In this document: piece by piece, positions 17,995-27,748 of the stretch
Layout: the number at the start of each line of letters is the position of its first letter
How positions within the stretch are numbered: the stretch's first letter is position 1
DNA from: Marimonas arenosa
GTDB lineage: Bacteria > Pseudomonadota > Alphaproteobacteria > Rhodobacterales > Rhodobacteraceae
Assembly: GCF_030848945.1 (NCBI RefSeq)
Contig: NZ_JANHAX010000007.1
Coordinates: 62,001 to 126,000 of the forward strand
Length of the DNA stretch: 64,000 nucleotides
Reading direction: 5' to 3'
Translations under genes and position numbers: made by a program
Notes under the pieces: generated by a model
Databases searched by the model: none
Seen by the model: the letters and a program-made list of their open reading frames with translations, nothing else
What the model was told of the DNA's origin: nothing

Positions 17995-20391
17995 TCAGGC
18001 CAGCCCGGCCGCCTGCATCAGCCGCGTGGTCTCGTCACGCAGCAACCGTTCGTCCGCGGCGCCCGAGACCGGCACCTTGCCGACCTCGAGAAACAGTGGC
18101 GCCGCCAGCGGGGTGACGCGGCACAGGCGCAAGGTGTCGATCCGGCCTTGAATGCGGGTGGCCATTTCCTCGATCCGGGCGAAATCGACGAGGCCGCGCA
18201 TCGCTTCTTCGCGGGTGACATCGAGCAGCAGGTGGTGGGGGTCGTATTTCATCAGAGTGTCGTAAAGAATGTCTGAAGAGAACGTCGCCTGTCGTCCGGT
18301 CTTCTTCTGGCCGATGGTATTGCGCTCGATCAGCCCGGCAATGGTGGCGACGGCGCGGAAGGTGCGCTTCATTACCGCGTTGCCGGCGAGCCAGCCGTCG
18401 AGCCCGTCGCGCAGCGCGCCGAGATCGAACAGCGGCGCCGTGTCCAAGATCGGATCCAGCCCCCAGACCAGCGTTGCATAGTCGGTGGAGACGAAACCCA
18501 TCGGGGCGAGCCCCATCTCCTCCATCCGCTTGGTCAGCAAGAGGCCGAGCGTCTGCTGGGCGTTCCGGCCGGCGAACCCGTAGGCGCAGATATGTTCGCG
18601 GCCATCATGCGGGAAGCTTTCCACCAGAAGCCGCCCCGGTTCGGGGAGGCGCGACACCTGGCGCTGGAGATGCAGCCAGGTGCGGGTGTGATCGGGCAGT
18701 TCGGGCCAGTCGTCCTGCTGCAACATCCGCAGGATCCGCTGGCTGAGCTGGGTCGAGGTCGAGAACTTGGTGCCGGAGAACACGGCCACCTTGGGCTTGC
18801 GCCCCGGGTCGCGTGAGACTTCGATGGTCATCTCCCTAAGGCCCTCGTAACGCACGATTTTTCCGCCGATCAGGAACGTGTCGCCGGGAGTCAGCGAGGC
18901 GGCGAAACCTTCCTCGACCTCGCCCAGGGCCGGGCCGCGGCCGCGCATCCGGACCTTGAGCAGGTCGCTGTCCTGAATGGTGCCGATATTCATCCTGATG
19001 CGGGCGGCGGACCGCGGGTCGCGCAGCTGCCACTGGCCGTTACGCAGCACCAGCCGTTGCCAGCGGTCATAGGCGCGCAGGGCATAGCCGCCGGTGGCGA
19101 CGAAATCGAGACAGGCATCGAATTCGCGGCGCGAAAGGTCGCGATAGGCGCCGGTGGTGATAATCTCCGAAAAAAGTTGATCGGCCGTAAACGGACCGGA
19201 ACAGGCCCTGATCAGGATATGCTGGCACAGTACATCGCGGGGGCCGGGGCCGCGCGGATCGCCATCGAGGTCATGGTCGCGCGCGGCCTCTAACGCGGCG
19301 CGGCATTCGATGACTTCGAACCTGTTGGCGGGGACAAGCCGGGCCTTGGACGGGGCGTTGTAGCGATGGTTGGCGCGGCCGATCCGCTGGATCAGGCGCT
19401 TGACGTTTTTCGGTGCGCCGACCTGGATCACCAGATCGACGTCGCCCCAGTCGAGGCCGAGGTCGAGCGAGCCGGTACAAACGATGGCGCGGAGTTGCCC
19501 GGCGACCATGGCGGCCTCGACCTTTTCCCGCTGGGCGCGGTCGAGCGAGCCGTGGTGGATACCGATGGGCAGGCCTTCGTCATTGGCAAGCCACAGATTA
19601 TGAAAGAAAATTTCCGCCTGGGCGCGGGTGTTGTGGAAGATCAGCGTGGTGCGGTGTTTCCTGACCTGGTCCAGCACAGCCGGGATGGCGTAGGCCGCGC
19701 CGCCACCGGACCACGGTGGCGACTCGGCGGTTCGCAGCATGGCGATATCGGGGTCGGGACCGGGATCGGCCTGAAGGATCGCGCAGGGCTTCGGGTGGCA
19801 GGCGAGCAGGGCGGCGATGTCGTGCGGCCGGTCGACCGTGGCCGAGAGCCCGACGCGGCGCAGATCGGGGGCGAGAGATTGCAGGCGCGACAGGGCGAGC
19901 ATCAGTTGATCGCCGCGTTTCGATTCTGCCAGCGCGTGGATTTCGTCGACGATAACCCGCTGCAGTCCTTTGAAAATATGCGGGGCGTCCGGGTAGGAGA
20001 CAAGCAGGGCAAGGCTCTCGGGAGTGGTCAGCAGGATGTGTGGCGGGTCGGCACGCTGGGCCTTTTTGCGGGTCTGTGACGTGTCGCCGGTGCGGTCCTC
20101 GATGCGAATCGGCAGGTTCATCTCGGCCACCGGCGTTTCGAGGTTGCGGCGGATATCGGCGGCGAGCGCCTTGAGCGGCGAAATATACAGTGTGTGCAAG
20201 CCTTTATGCGTGCCGTCGGCCAGTTCGGCGAGGCTGGGCAGGAAGCCCGCCAGGGTCTTGCCGCCGCCGGTGGGCGCGATCAGCAGAAGCGCCGGTTCGC
20301 GGGCCCGATCCAGCATGTCGCGCTGGTGCGGGTGGATCTGCCATCCGCGGTGGTCAAACCAGCGGGAAAGGGGCGCGGGGAGGGGCGTCAT
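17995..20391 (-). CDS. Ligase-associated Lhr-like DEXH helicase
   Basis: 798-residue superfamily 2 helicase. The start MTPLPAPLSRWFDHRGWQIH (ATG 20391) is typical; the longer frame upstream is not conserved in character. Motifs run in order: Walker A APTGGGKT (39-46), TTPESL, DEIH (149-152), FHNTRAQAE, GIHHGSLDRAQR, CTGSLDLGLDWGD and QRIGRANH, followed by the Lhr winged-helix and core region (DSDLLKVRMRGRGPALGEVEEGF, GERIVRYEGL-like GGKIVRYEGL). Such helicases unwind 3'-tailed DNA or RNA-DNA hybrids in repair. Forms a pair with pdeM. No LexA-type GTTC-N7-GTTC box was found upstream. Confidence 0.93.
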   Translation of the reverse strand: MTPLPAPLSRWFDHRGWQIHPHQRDMLDRAREPALLLIAPTGGGKTLAGFLPSLAELADGTHKGLHTLYISPLKALAADIRRNLETPVAEMNLPIRIEDRTGDTSQTRKKAQRADPPHILLTTPESLALLVSYPDAPHIFKGLQRVIVDEIHALAESKRGDQLMLALSRLQSLAPDLRRVGLSATVDRPHDIAALLACHPKPCAILQADPGPDPDIAMLRTAESPPWSGGGAAYAIPAVLDQVRKHRTTLIFHNTRAQAEIFFHNLWLANDEGLPIGIHHGSLDRAQREKVEAAMVAGQLRAIVCTGSLDLGLDWGDVDLVIQVGAPKNVKRLIQRIGRANHRYNAPSKARLVPANRFEVIECRAALEAARDHDLDGDPRGPGPRDVLCQHILIRACSGPFTADQLFSEIITTGAYRDLSRREFDACLDFVATGGYALRAYDRWQRLVLRNGQWQLRDPRSAARIRMNIGTIQDSDLLKVRMRGRGPALGEVEEGFAASLTPGDTFLIGGKIVRYEGLREMTIEVSRDPGRKPKVAVFSGTKFSTSTQLSQRILRMLQQDDWPELPDHTRTWLHLQRQVSRLPEPGRLLVESFPHDGREHICAYGFAGRNAQQTLGLLLTKRMEEMGLAPMGFVSTDYATLVWGLDPILDTAPLFDLGALRDGLDGWLAGNAVMKRTFRAVATIAGLIERNTIGQKKTGRQATFSSDILYDTLMKYDPHHLLLDVTREEAMRGLVDFARIEEMATRIQGRIDTLRLCRVTPLAAPLFLEVGKVPVSGAADERLLRDETTRLMQAAGLA

Positions 20392-20743
20392 GGGCCAGAG
20401 TTTAGGAAGTGTTGCGCCAACGTGCGAGGGGGTTAAAGGGCTGAGCCTGGACAAACCGGTGAGTATGGCAGCCCGGCTGGCGGCCTGGCTGGCACCTTGT
20501 CTGGCGCTCGGTGGGGTAAGGATAGGTTGGGAAACGGGTTAACCCACCATGCGGTCCGGCATGGCGCAAGTGCGCACGCGGCCGGGACCGGTGACGGCGG
20601 CACGAAAGTGCAGCTCGTGACAGCGGCCGAACCCTGGCTGCGTGATGTTGTACGGCGACGGTGCCTCACCGCGCGCCGTGCTTAGATGCTGTGCTTATGC
20701 AGCGCCAACAACATAACTAGAAATCATGAAGACGGTATAAGGA
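20392..20743. other. Noncoding stretch between Lhr-like helicase and AAA ATPase
   Basis: 352 bases upstream of the helicase start and downstream of the AAA ATPase stop. A palindrome GGGTTAACCC lies at 20536-20545. Small frames on both strands have no ribosome-binding site or family resemblance and are not called. No terminator with a T-run was found after the ATPase gene. Confidence 0.6.
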
Positions 20744-22051
20744 TCATTTAACGATCACTTCATCCTTGACGAACATGTTGGCCCAGGCCCGGTCGATGAG
20801 GTCGGGCGACATCTTGTAGGGAATGCCCTCGAAATCGCAGACCGAGATCATCTGGTCGATCAGGAAGACCGGCTGGTAGTTGGCGTAGATGTTGTCGATC
20901 GTCGGGTACTTGACCTTCAACAGGTGCACGAGCGACTTTTCGTCGAGTTCCAGACCCTTCTTGCGGGCGACCATGGCGAAGATCTTGAGGAAGTTCTCCT
21001 GGTTCGGCCCGTCGATCTTGATCTTGAAGAAGATCCGGCGCAGCGCGGCCTGGTCGAAGATCTCGTTGGGGTGGAAGTTGGTCGAGAAGATCACCAGCGT
21101 GTCGAAGGGCACCTCGAATTTTTCGCCCGACTGAAGGGCGAGAATATCCTTGCCCTCTTCCAGCGGCACGATCCAGCGGTTGATCAGGGCCTGCGGCGGT
21201 TCGGACTGGCGGCCAAGGTCGTCAACGATGAAGATGCCGCCGGTGGATTTCAGCTGCAGTGGCGCCTGGTAAGTGCGCGCGGTGGGGTTGTAGACCAGGT
21301 CGAGCATGCCGAGCGTCAGTTCGCCGCCGGTGATCACGGTCGGCCGGTCGCAGCGCACGTAGCGGGTGTCGAAGGTGCGGCGGCGGCGCAGGCTGTTGGG
21401 ATCGTCGTGTTCCTCTTCGGCGGCGGAGTGCACGATCGGGTCGTAGACGGTGATGACCTGGCCGGAGTATTCGATGGCGCGCGGTACGTAGACCTTGTCG
21501 CCCATGGCGTCGCGAATGCCGTTGGAGATCGAGGATTTGCCGTTGCCCGGCGGGCCGTACATCAGAATCGAGCGGCCGGCGCTGACCGCGGGGCCGAGAT
21601 GGTCGAGCAGGCTGTCGGGCAGCACCAGGTGGCCCATGGCGTCGGTCAGCTGTGTGCGGGTGATCTGGATGTTGCGGATCGACTGGCGCTGCACCTGCTC
21701 GCGGTAGACCTCGAGCGGCACCGGCATGGCGCCGTAGTATTCCGACTGTGCCAGCGCATCGAGGGCGCGGGCCTTGCCGGCATCGGTCAACTGGTAGCCC
21801 ATCTCGCCGCCGGAGTTGGCATTGAGCGTGCCGGTGGCCTCGACCAGGCGCTGTTCGCGGGCCATGTCGATCAGTTCCTGGGTGACCTGACGCGGCAGGC
21901 AGACGGCCTTGGCCATCTCGGTCACTTCACTGACATTCTTGCGGAAGATGGTCTTCAGAAGGATGTCGCGCATCATGATGATGGGCAGGCGCATCTCGTC
22001 GAGATTGCGCGGCGGCGGGGGCGCCATCACAGAATTCGGTTGCATGTTCAT
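20744..22051 (-). CDS. AAA ATPase at the end of the Tad locus
   Basis: 435-residue AAA-type ATPase. An N-terminal part with a winged-helix look (residues about 18-105) precedes Walker A YGPPGNGKSS (166-173), a Walker B-like FIVDDLGRQSE, and sensor-type STNFHPNEIFDQAALRR. ATG 22051 is chosen because AAAGAGGC lies about nine bases upstream; the longer frame adds ten residues. Similar ATPases are often seen next to tad genes in alphaproteobacteria, and this one is last in the minus-strand run, 159 bases after cpaA. It is not CpaF or CpaE and has no secretion-ATPase signature; a regulatory or chaperone role in pilus work is a guess from position. Confidence 0.8.
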   Translation of the reverse strand: MNMQPNSVMAPPPPRNLDEMRLPIIMMRDILLKTIFRKNVSEVTEMAKAVCLPRQVTQELIDMAREQRLVEATGTLNANSGGEMGYQLTDAGKARALDALAQSEYYGAMPVPLEVYREQVQRQSIRNIQITRTQLTDAMGHLVLPDSLLDHLGPAVSAGRSILMYGPPGNGKSSISNGIRDAMGDKVYVPRAIEYSGQVITVYDPIVHSAAEEEHDDPNSLRRRRTFDTRYVRCDRPTVITGGELTLGMLDLVYNPTARTYQAPLQLKSTGGIFIVDDLGRQSEPPQALINRWIVPLEEGKDILALQSGEKFEVPFDTLVIFSTNFHPNEIFDQAALRRIFFKIKIDGPNQENFLKIFAMVARKKGLELDEKSLVHLLKVKYPTIDNIYANYQPVFLIDQMISVCDFEGIPYKMSPDLIDRAWANMFVKDEVIVK

Positions 22052-22210
22052 GGGCGTTTGCCTCTTTACCTGCTCAAACACAAAGCGACCGCACCGGAGA
22101 GGCGGCCCTCTGCACCGTCAAAATGGCCTGAGACTGTGGGGAAAAGATGGAAAACCCTGCGGCGTTAGCGGCGGTTCCGGGGAATGTTTGTGGCGCGATT
22201 GCGGCGGAGG

Positions 22211-22705
22211 TCAGCTGCCGAAGAAGATGCCGAGGCCGAGATAGGCGGCCAGCGTCGCCCCTAGCGACAGCCCCATGGGAAAATCCCAGCCGCGGTGCCA
22301 GCTTTCCCACTCGGGAGCCAGACGCCGCAGGGGGGTGACGCGGGCAAACCGGTGGGTGGCGACGGCGGCCAGCAGGTTGGCGGCATAGAGCACCATGATC
22401 AGCCGCAGGTCGCCGAAGGCAATGAAAGGTGCGGCGGCGGCGGCGAACTTGGCGTCGCCAGCGCCGATCATGCCGGAGGCGTTCATCACGATGCCGATCA
22501 ACAGCAGCACGCCGAGATGGGCGAACCGCCAGAGATAGTCATCGAACGGCAGCGCGAAAGGACCGAGCACCACGAACACCAGAAACAGCGCCACCACGGC
22601 GTTGTTGGGTATGCGCATCCGCGCCATGTCGGACCATGCCACCCAGAGGCAGATCGGCCAGACAAGCGGCGCGAAGATCAGGGCCGAGAGCGCGGAAACC
22701 GACAT
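22211..22705 (-). CDS. cpaA: Prepilin peptidase of the Tad system
   Basis: 164-residue polytopic membrane protease of the A24 family (CpaA/TadV). The two catalytic aspartates are in AWSDMARMRIPN and in SGMIGAGDAKFAAA. It would cleave the Flp prepilin after the glycine that ends its short leader. The start MSVSALSALIFAPLVW (ATG 22705) gives a first membrane helix at once; no clear ribosome-binding site precedes it and a longer frame exists, so the start is provisional. It lies ten bases after the TPR lipoprotein gene in the same direction. Length agrees with the short CpaA class that lacks the methyltransferase half. Confidence 0.9.
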   Translation of the reverse strand: MSVSALSALIFAPLVWPICLWVAWSDMARMRIPNNAVVALFLVFVVLGPFALPFDDYLWRFAHLGVLLLIGIVMNASGMIGAGDAKFAAAAAPFIAFGDLRLIMVLYAANLLAAVATHRFARVTPLRRLAPEWESWHRGWDFPMGLSLGATLAAYLGLGIFFGS

Positions 22706-22715
22706 GTGTTCGGAG

Positions 22716-23570
22716 TCAGTTGTTGGTTTCGAGAGCCCGGAGCGAGCGTACGGCCGCTTCGAAATGCTGCGGATGGGTGTCGATCGCTTCGCGCAGCAGG
22801 CCCTTGCCGGTTTCGACATCGCCCTGTTTGATCGCCGAAAGACCCAGCGTGTGCAGCAGTTGCGCGCGTTCGGTCTGATCCATCGGGATCACCGGCAGGT
22901 TGTAGTTGCGCTGTGCGCCGCGGGCCAGAACCATGTTGTTCTTGGCGGTAAACAGCGAGTTGTCCTGCTTGATGGCATCGCTGAACAGCCGTTCTGCTTC
23001 GGCGAAATCGCCGCGGGTCAGCTTGGAATAGCCCCAGTTGTTCAGAACGCCCGCGGGCCGGGTGGTGAGCCCGACGGCGACCTCGTAGAAGCTGTCGGCT
23101 TTCTTCCATTCCTTGTTGCTGTCGGCGACCATGGCTTCGAGCCGGTAGCGGGCGAAGGTCTCGTGCGTCGGCGCTACCTTGTCGAGGGTCGACTCGGCGC
23201 GTTTCCAGTCGCCGGCGCGGATCAGAGCGTCGGCCAGATCGACCTGGTCGTCGAGCGTGGAGCCGTCCATCTTGACCAGTTTGTCATAGGCTACAACCGC
23301 TTCGGTCGCGCGCTTGGCCTTTACCAGCGACAGTGCCAGGCCACGCTGGAGATCGACGCGGTCGGGGTTGTCCTGGGCGGCCCGCTGGAAGTAGGTGACC
23401 GCCTCGTTGGGGTCGGCGACGGTCAGCATGATATCGTTGAGATTGCTCTCGTCGACCACGTTCACGCTTTGCAGCGCGCGGTTGACCTCGCCTTTACTGG
23501 CGGTTTTGTCACATGCGGAAAGAAGCACCGCACCTGACAGGCACAGGGTGATAATCCTAATCTGGCGCAT
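22716..23570 (-). CDS. TPR-repeat lipoprotein, TadD-like (larger)
   Basis: 284 residues. The N-terminus is a lipoprotein signal (ITLCLSGAVLLSACDK, lipobox LSAC). The rest consists of helical TPR units, for example PNEAVTYFQRAAQDNPDRVD, AGVLNNWGYSKLTRGDFAEA and LHTLGLSAIKQGDVETG. TPR lipoproteins of the TadD type act as pilotins that help the secretin CpaC insert in the outer membrane. Two such genes occur side by side here; which is the true TadD equivalent cannot be told. AAAGGA precedes the ATG. It is separated by 39 bases from the upstream TPR gene. Confidence 0.85.
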   Translation of the reverse strand: MRQIRIITLCLSGAVLLSACDKTASKGEVNRALQSVNVVDESNLNDIMLTVADPNEAVTYFQRAAQDNPDRVDLQRGLALSLVKAKRATEAVVAYDKLVKMDGSTLDDQVDLADALIRAGDWKRAESTLDKVAPTHETFARYRLEAMVADSNKEWKKADSFYEVAVGLTTRPAGVLNNWGYSKLTRGDFAEAERLFSDAIKQDNSLFTAKNNMVLARGAQRNYNLPVIPMDQTERAQLLHTLGLSAIKQGDVETGKGLLREAIDTHPQHFEAAVRSLRALETNN

Positions 23571-23609
23571 GTTGCCTGCGTCCTTTTTCTGCCTCAGCCT
23601 CGTTTTTTT

Positions 23610-24167
23610 CTATGGTATCTGGCGGATCAGGTAGTCGCTCGATCCCCGCCGTACCAATTTGTAGTCTTGTTCTATATATTCACCATAATCGGAATTTTCC
23701 GATTTTGCGAGCGCTAAGCGCAAATTGTCGCGAATTGAGTCACTTTGGCCATTGTCGAGCGCGTAGGCGCGGCGAAAGACCTGCTCGGCCTCGGTGTATT
23801 TGCGTTGCTCCATCAGAACCACGCCGAGATTGTTCCAGGTTTCGGGGATGGCGTCGTCCTGTTTCACGGCGCGGCGCAGCAGGGTTTCGGCCTGGCCCAG
23901 CCGACCCAGCCCGAGATTGGCGGTACCCAGCGCGGCGGCCACGTCGACGGTCATGCCGTGCTCGGCCGCGGCGCGGGTGAAGGCTCCGAGCGCGAGTTCG
24001 TATTCGCCGGCCTGCATCAACCGGTGACCGACCACCAGACCATCGACCGCTTCGGCCCGCTGGTCGAAACCGGGAGGGAAGGGGCTATTGCGCGTCGGCG
24101 CCAACGGCGCCGTGCAGGCGACGAGGCCCAGAAGGCTTGAGAGAAGGAAACCCGCCCTTATCATCAT
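23610..24167 (-). CDS. TPR-repeat lipoprotein, TadD-like (smaller)
   Basis: 185 residues with a lipobox (SSLLGLVACTAP) and about three TPR units: AGEYELALGAFTRAAAEHG, GLGRLGQAETLLRRAVKQD and IPETWNNLGVVLMEQRKYTE. The last 30 residues are not TPR (YGEYIEQDYKLVRRGSSDY). It probably acts at the outer membrane in pilus secretin assembly with its neighbour. A terminator-like hairpin separates it from tadC upstream, so it may have its own promoter in the 135-base gap. Confidence 0.85.
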   Translation of the reverse strand: MMIRAGFLLSSLLGLVACTAPLAPTRNSPFPPGFDQRAEAVDGLVVGHRLMQAGEYELALGAFTRAAAEHGMTVDVAAALGTANLGLGRLGQAETLLRRAVKQDDAIPETWNNLGVVLMEQRKYTEAEQVFRRAYALDNGQSDSIRDNLRLALAKSENSDYGEYIEQDYKLVRRGSSDYLIRQIP

Positions 24168-24232
24168 GTCCGCTCGAAAGGTTTTTCTTGTTTTCGCCTC
24201 TAGCGATAGCAGTAAACCGGCGGCAGTTACGA

Positions 24233-24272
24233 GAAAATCAAGCGGTCCGGGCAGGATTTCTGCCCGGACCGC
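24233..24272 (-). terminator. Intrinsic terminator after tadC
   Basis: A perfect 13-pair stem: GCGGTCCGGGCAG (24242-24254), loop GATTT, CTGCCCGGACCGC (24260-24272). Read on the minus strand it is followed by TTGATTTTC, a moderately T-rich tail. Confidence 0.7.
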
Positions 24273-24302
24273 CGCATTGATGCATCACTGTGGCGACGCG
24301 AC

Positions 24303-25274
24303 TTAGAACGAACCCATGTTGCCGAGCTGGGTGATGCCGTGGACGGAGGGCCCCACGAGGATGATGAGCAACGGCGGCACGGTCAGCATCATCGTCGCCA
24401 GCGTCATCTTGGTGGGCAACTTGTTGGCGGCTTCTTCGGCGCGCATCACCCGCTTGTCGCGCATCTCACCGGCATAAACGCGGAGTGCGTCCGAAATCGG
24501 TGTACCGAAGGATTGCGACTGGTTCAGCACGGTCACGAAGCTGGCCACGTCCTGCACGCCGGCGCGTTCGGACATGTCGTTGAGCACGGTGGTCTTGTCC
24601 TTGCCGGCCTTCATCTCGTGGCTGACGATCTCGAATTCCTCGGACAGCGCGGGGAAGGAGGCGCGGATTTCTTTGGCGACGCGGATGATCGCCTGGTCCA
24701 TCGACTGACCGGCCTCGACGCAGACCAGCATCATGTCGAGCGCGTCCGGGAAACCGTTGGTGATCTCTTCCTGGCGGGCGCCGCGGCGTCGCTCGACCCA
24801 GTATTTCGGCAGCATGTACCCGGCGGCGCCGGGGCCGAGGATATACATCAGCGTCTGCTGGGTCGAAGTTTCGCCGCTTGCCTTGAACAGGATGTAGTAG
24901 AGCACCCCGAGGAGCAGGAAGCCGATGCCGAGGGCGAACTGGGCGAAGTGGAAATACCGCACCGCGTCGCGGTCGCGATAGCCCGCCTGCATCAGCTTGA
25001 GTTTCATGCCCTCGAGTTCTTCCTCGGTCTTGGGTTCGAGGAACTGGGCATATTTTTCGAGCTTTTCGTTACGCTGACGGCCGCGCAGCGCTTCCTTGTT
25101 TTCGGTGCTGCGGCCTTTCTTCTGTTGTTTCTTCAGCTTGTCGAGCGGGTCGGCTTCGCGCTTGAGCAGCACCGGCAGCGTGACCAGGACGAGCACCACG
25201 CCGAGGAAGCCAGCGGCCATCAGCGGCCCCATCGGGCCCAGCGTGTCGGTGAGCATTTGGTTGATCATTTCCAT
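24303..25274 (-). CDS. tadC: Tad inner-membrane platform protein TadC
   Basis: 323-residue type II/IV secretion F-domain protein. The first helix (MGPLMAAGFLGVVLVLVTL) is followed by a charged cytoplasmic segment, a helix pair, and the T2SSF core: NGFPDALDMMLVCVEAGQS, RASFPALSEEFEIVSHEM, FVTVLNQSQSFGTPISDALR and EAANKLPTKMTLATMMLTV. With TadB it forms the platform that couples CpaF ATP hydrolysis to pilin extrusion. GGAGG lies eight bases before the ATG; tadB ends 15 bases upstream. Confidence 0.93.
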   Translation of the reverse strand: MEMINQMLTDTLGPMGPLMAAGFLGVVLVLVTLPVLLKREADPLDKLKKQQKKGRSTENKEALRGRQRNEKLEKYAQFLEPKTEEELEGMKLKLMQAGYRDRDAVRYFHFAQFALGIGFLLLGVLYYILFKASGETSTQQTLMYILGPGAAGYMLPKYWVERRRGARQEEITNGFPDALDMMLVCVEAGQSMDQAIIRVAKEIRASFPALSEEFEIVSHEMKAGKDKTTVLNDMSERAGVQDVASFVTVLNQSQSFGTPISDALRVYAGEMRDKRVMRAEEAANKLPTKMTLATMMLTVPPLLIILVGPSVHGITQLGNMGSF

Positions 25275-25289
25275 GGCATTGGCCTCCGA

Positions 25290-26258
25290 TCACACTTTGA
25301 TGTTGGTCAGCCAGCGCATCACCAGGAGGTTCAGCGAAAGCATGACGCCGACGAAGATACAGGCCGGGATGAAGTAGGGGTGGTCCATCACCTCGTCATA
25401 GTAATGCGGGTCCATCACGTTGATAGCGATCAGCGCCGCCACCGGGAAACCCGACAGGAACTTGCCGGACCACTGTGCCTCGGCGGTGATCGCCTTGACG
25501 CGGCGGAACAACCGGAAGCGCGAACGGATCACCGCGGCGAGGCCGGCAAGGATCTCGGCCAGGTTACCACCCGACACCTGCTGAATGGTCACGGCCACCG
25601 CAAGGAAGCGCAAATCCTGCAGGTCGATGCGTTCGGCCATGTCTTTCAGGGCCTCGCCCATGTCGCGACCATAGGCAGCCTCGTCGGCGATGATGCCGAA
25701 CTCCGAGGCCAGCGGATCCTTCACCTCCTTCGAGACGATCTGGATCGCCGAGGAGAAGGGGTGGCCGACGCGGAGGCTTCGAACCATAAGTTCAACTGCA
25801 TCTGGCAGCTGTTCTTCGATCATGCTGATGCGTTTCTTGGCCTTTGAACTGATCCAGAAATAGATCCCGCCGACCCCCATGGCGACGGACATCAGCGCCC
25901 GCACCTCGATAGAGGTTTCGGTGCCGACGGTGAGGCCGATGAAGGCCACGACCGAGAGGCCGGCCATGATCATGATCAGCTGGCTGGGGGTGAAGGCGAT
26001 GGCGGCCTTCTGGGCCTTGTCGGCCAGCAGCGAGTAAAGCGGGACCTTCCGCGATCTCATGTGCTGGCTCATCTCCTTGCGGAGCTTTTCCATCACCTCT
26101 TCGCGGGCGGTGCCCTTCTCCAGCATCTCGAGCCGGCGGTTGACCCGCGAGTTCAGCGAGATCGACTTGCCGAACACGGTGAGATACAGGCCCTCGACAA
26201 GGACCAGGACGCCGATAAAGATCAACGCGTAGATAAGCGGTTCTGCACTGATTGCCAT
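25290..26258 (-). CDS. tadB: Tad inner-membrane platform protein TadB
   Basis: 322-residue T2SSF-domain protein, partner of TadC. Features: an N-terminal helix (LIYALIFIGVLVLVEGLYL), the core ELMVRSLRVGHPFSSAIQIVS, GDMGEAL-like GRDMGEALKDMAERI, and LRFLAVAVTIQQVSGGNLAE, and a C-terminal helix (YFIPACIFVGVMLSLNLLV). It begins five bases after the cpaF stop, with GGAG inside the cpaF tail as its ribosome-binding site, so the two are translated from one message. Confidence 0.93.
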   Translation of the reverse strand: MAISAEPLIYALIFIGVLVLVEGLYLTVFGKSISLNSRVNRRLEMLEKGTAREEVMEKLRKEMSQHMRSRKVPLYSLLADKAQKAAIAFTPSQLIMIMAGLSVVAFIGLTVGTETSIEVRALMSVAMGVGGIYFWISSKAKKRISMIEEQLPDAVELMVRSLRVGHPFSSAIQIVSKEVKDPLASEFGIIADEAAYGRDMGEALKDMAERIDLQDLRFLAVAVTIQQVSGGNLAEILAGLAAVIRSRFRLFRRVKAITAEAQWSGKFLSGFPVAALIAINVMDPHYYDEVMDHPYFIPACIFVGVMLSLNLLVMRWLTNIKV

Positions 26259-26263
26259 TACAT

Positions 26264-27730
<1,467 letters not shown>

Positions 27731-27748
27731 GTGCGACTATCCTCTGTT

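Noticed and set aside
20455..20743. Short frames on both strands between the helicase and ATPase genes
   Set aside because: No ribosome-binding site, no recognisable domain, atypical composition.
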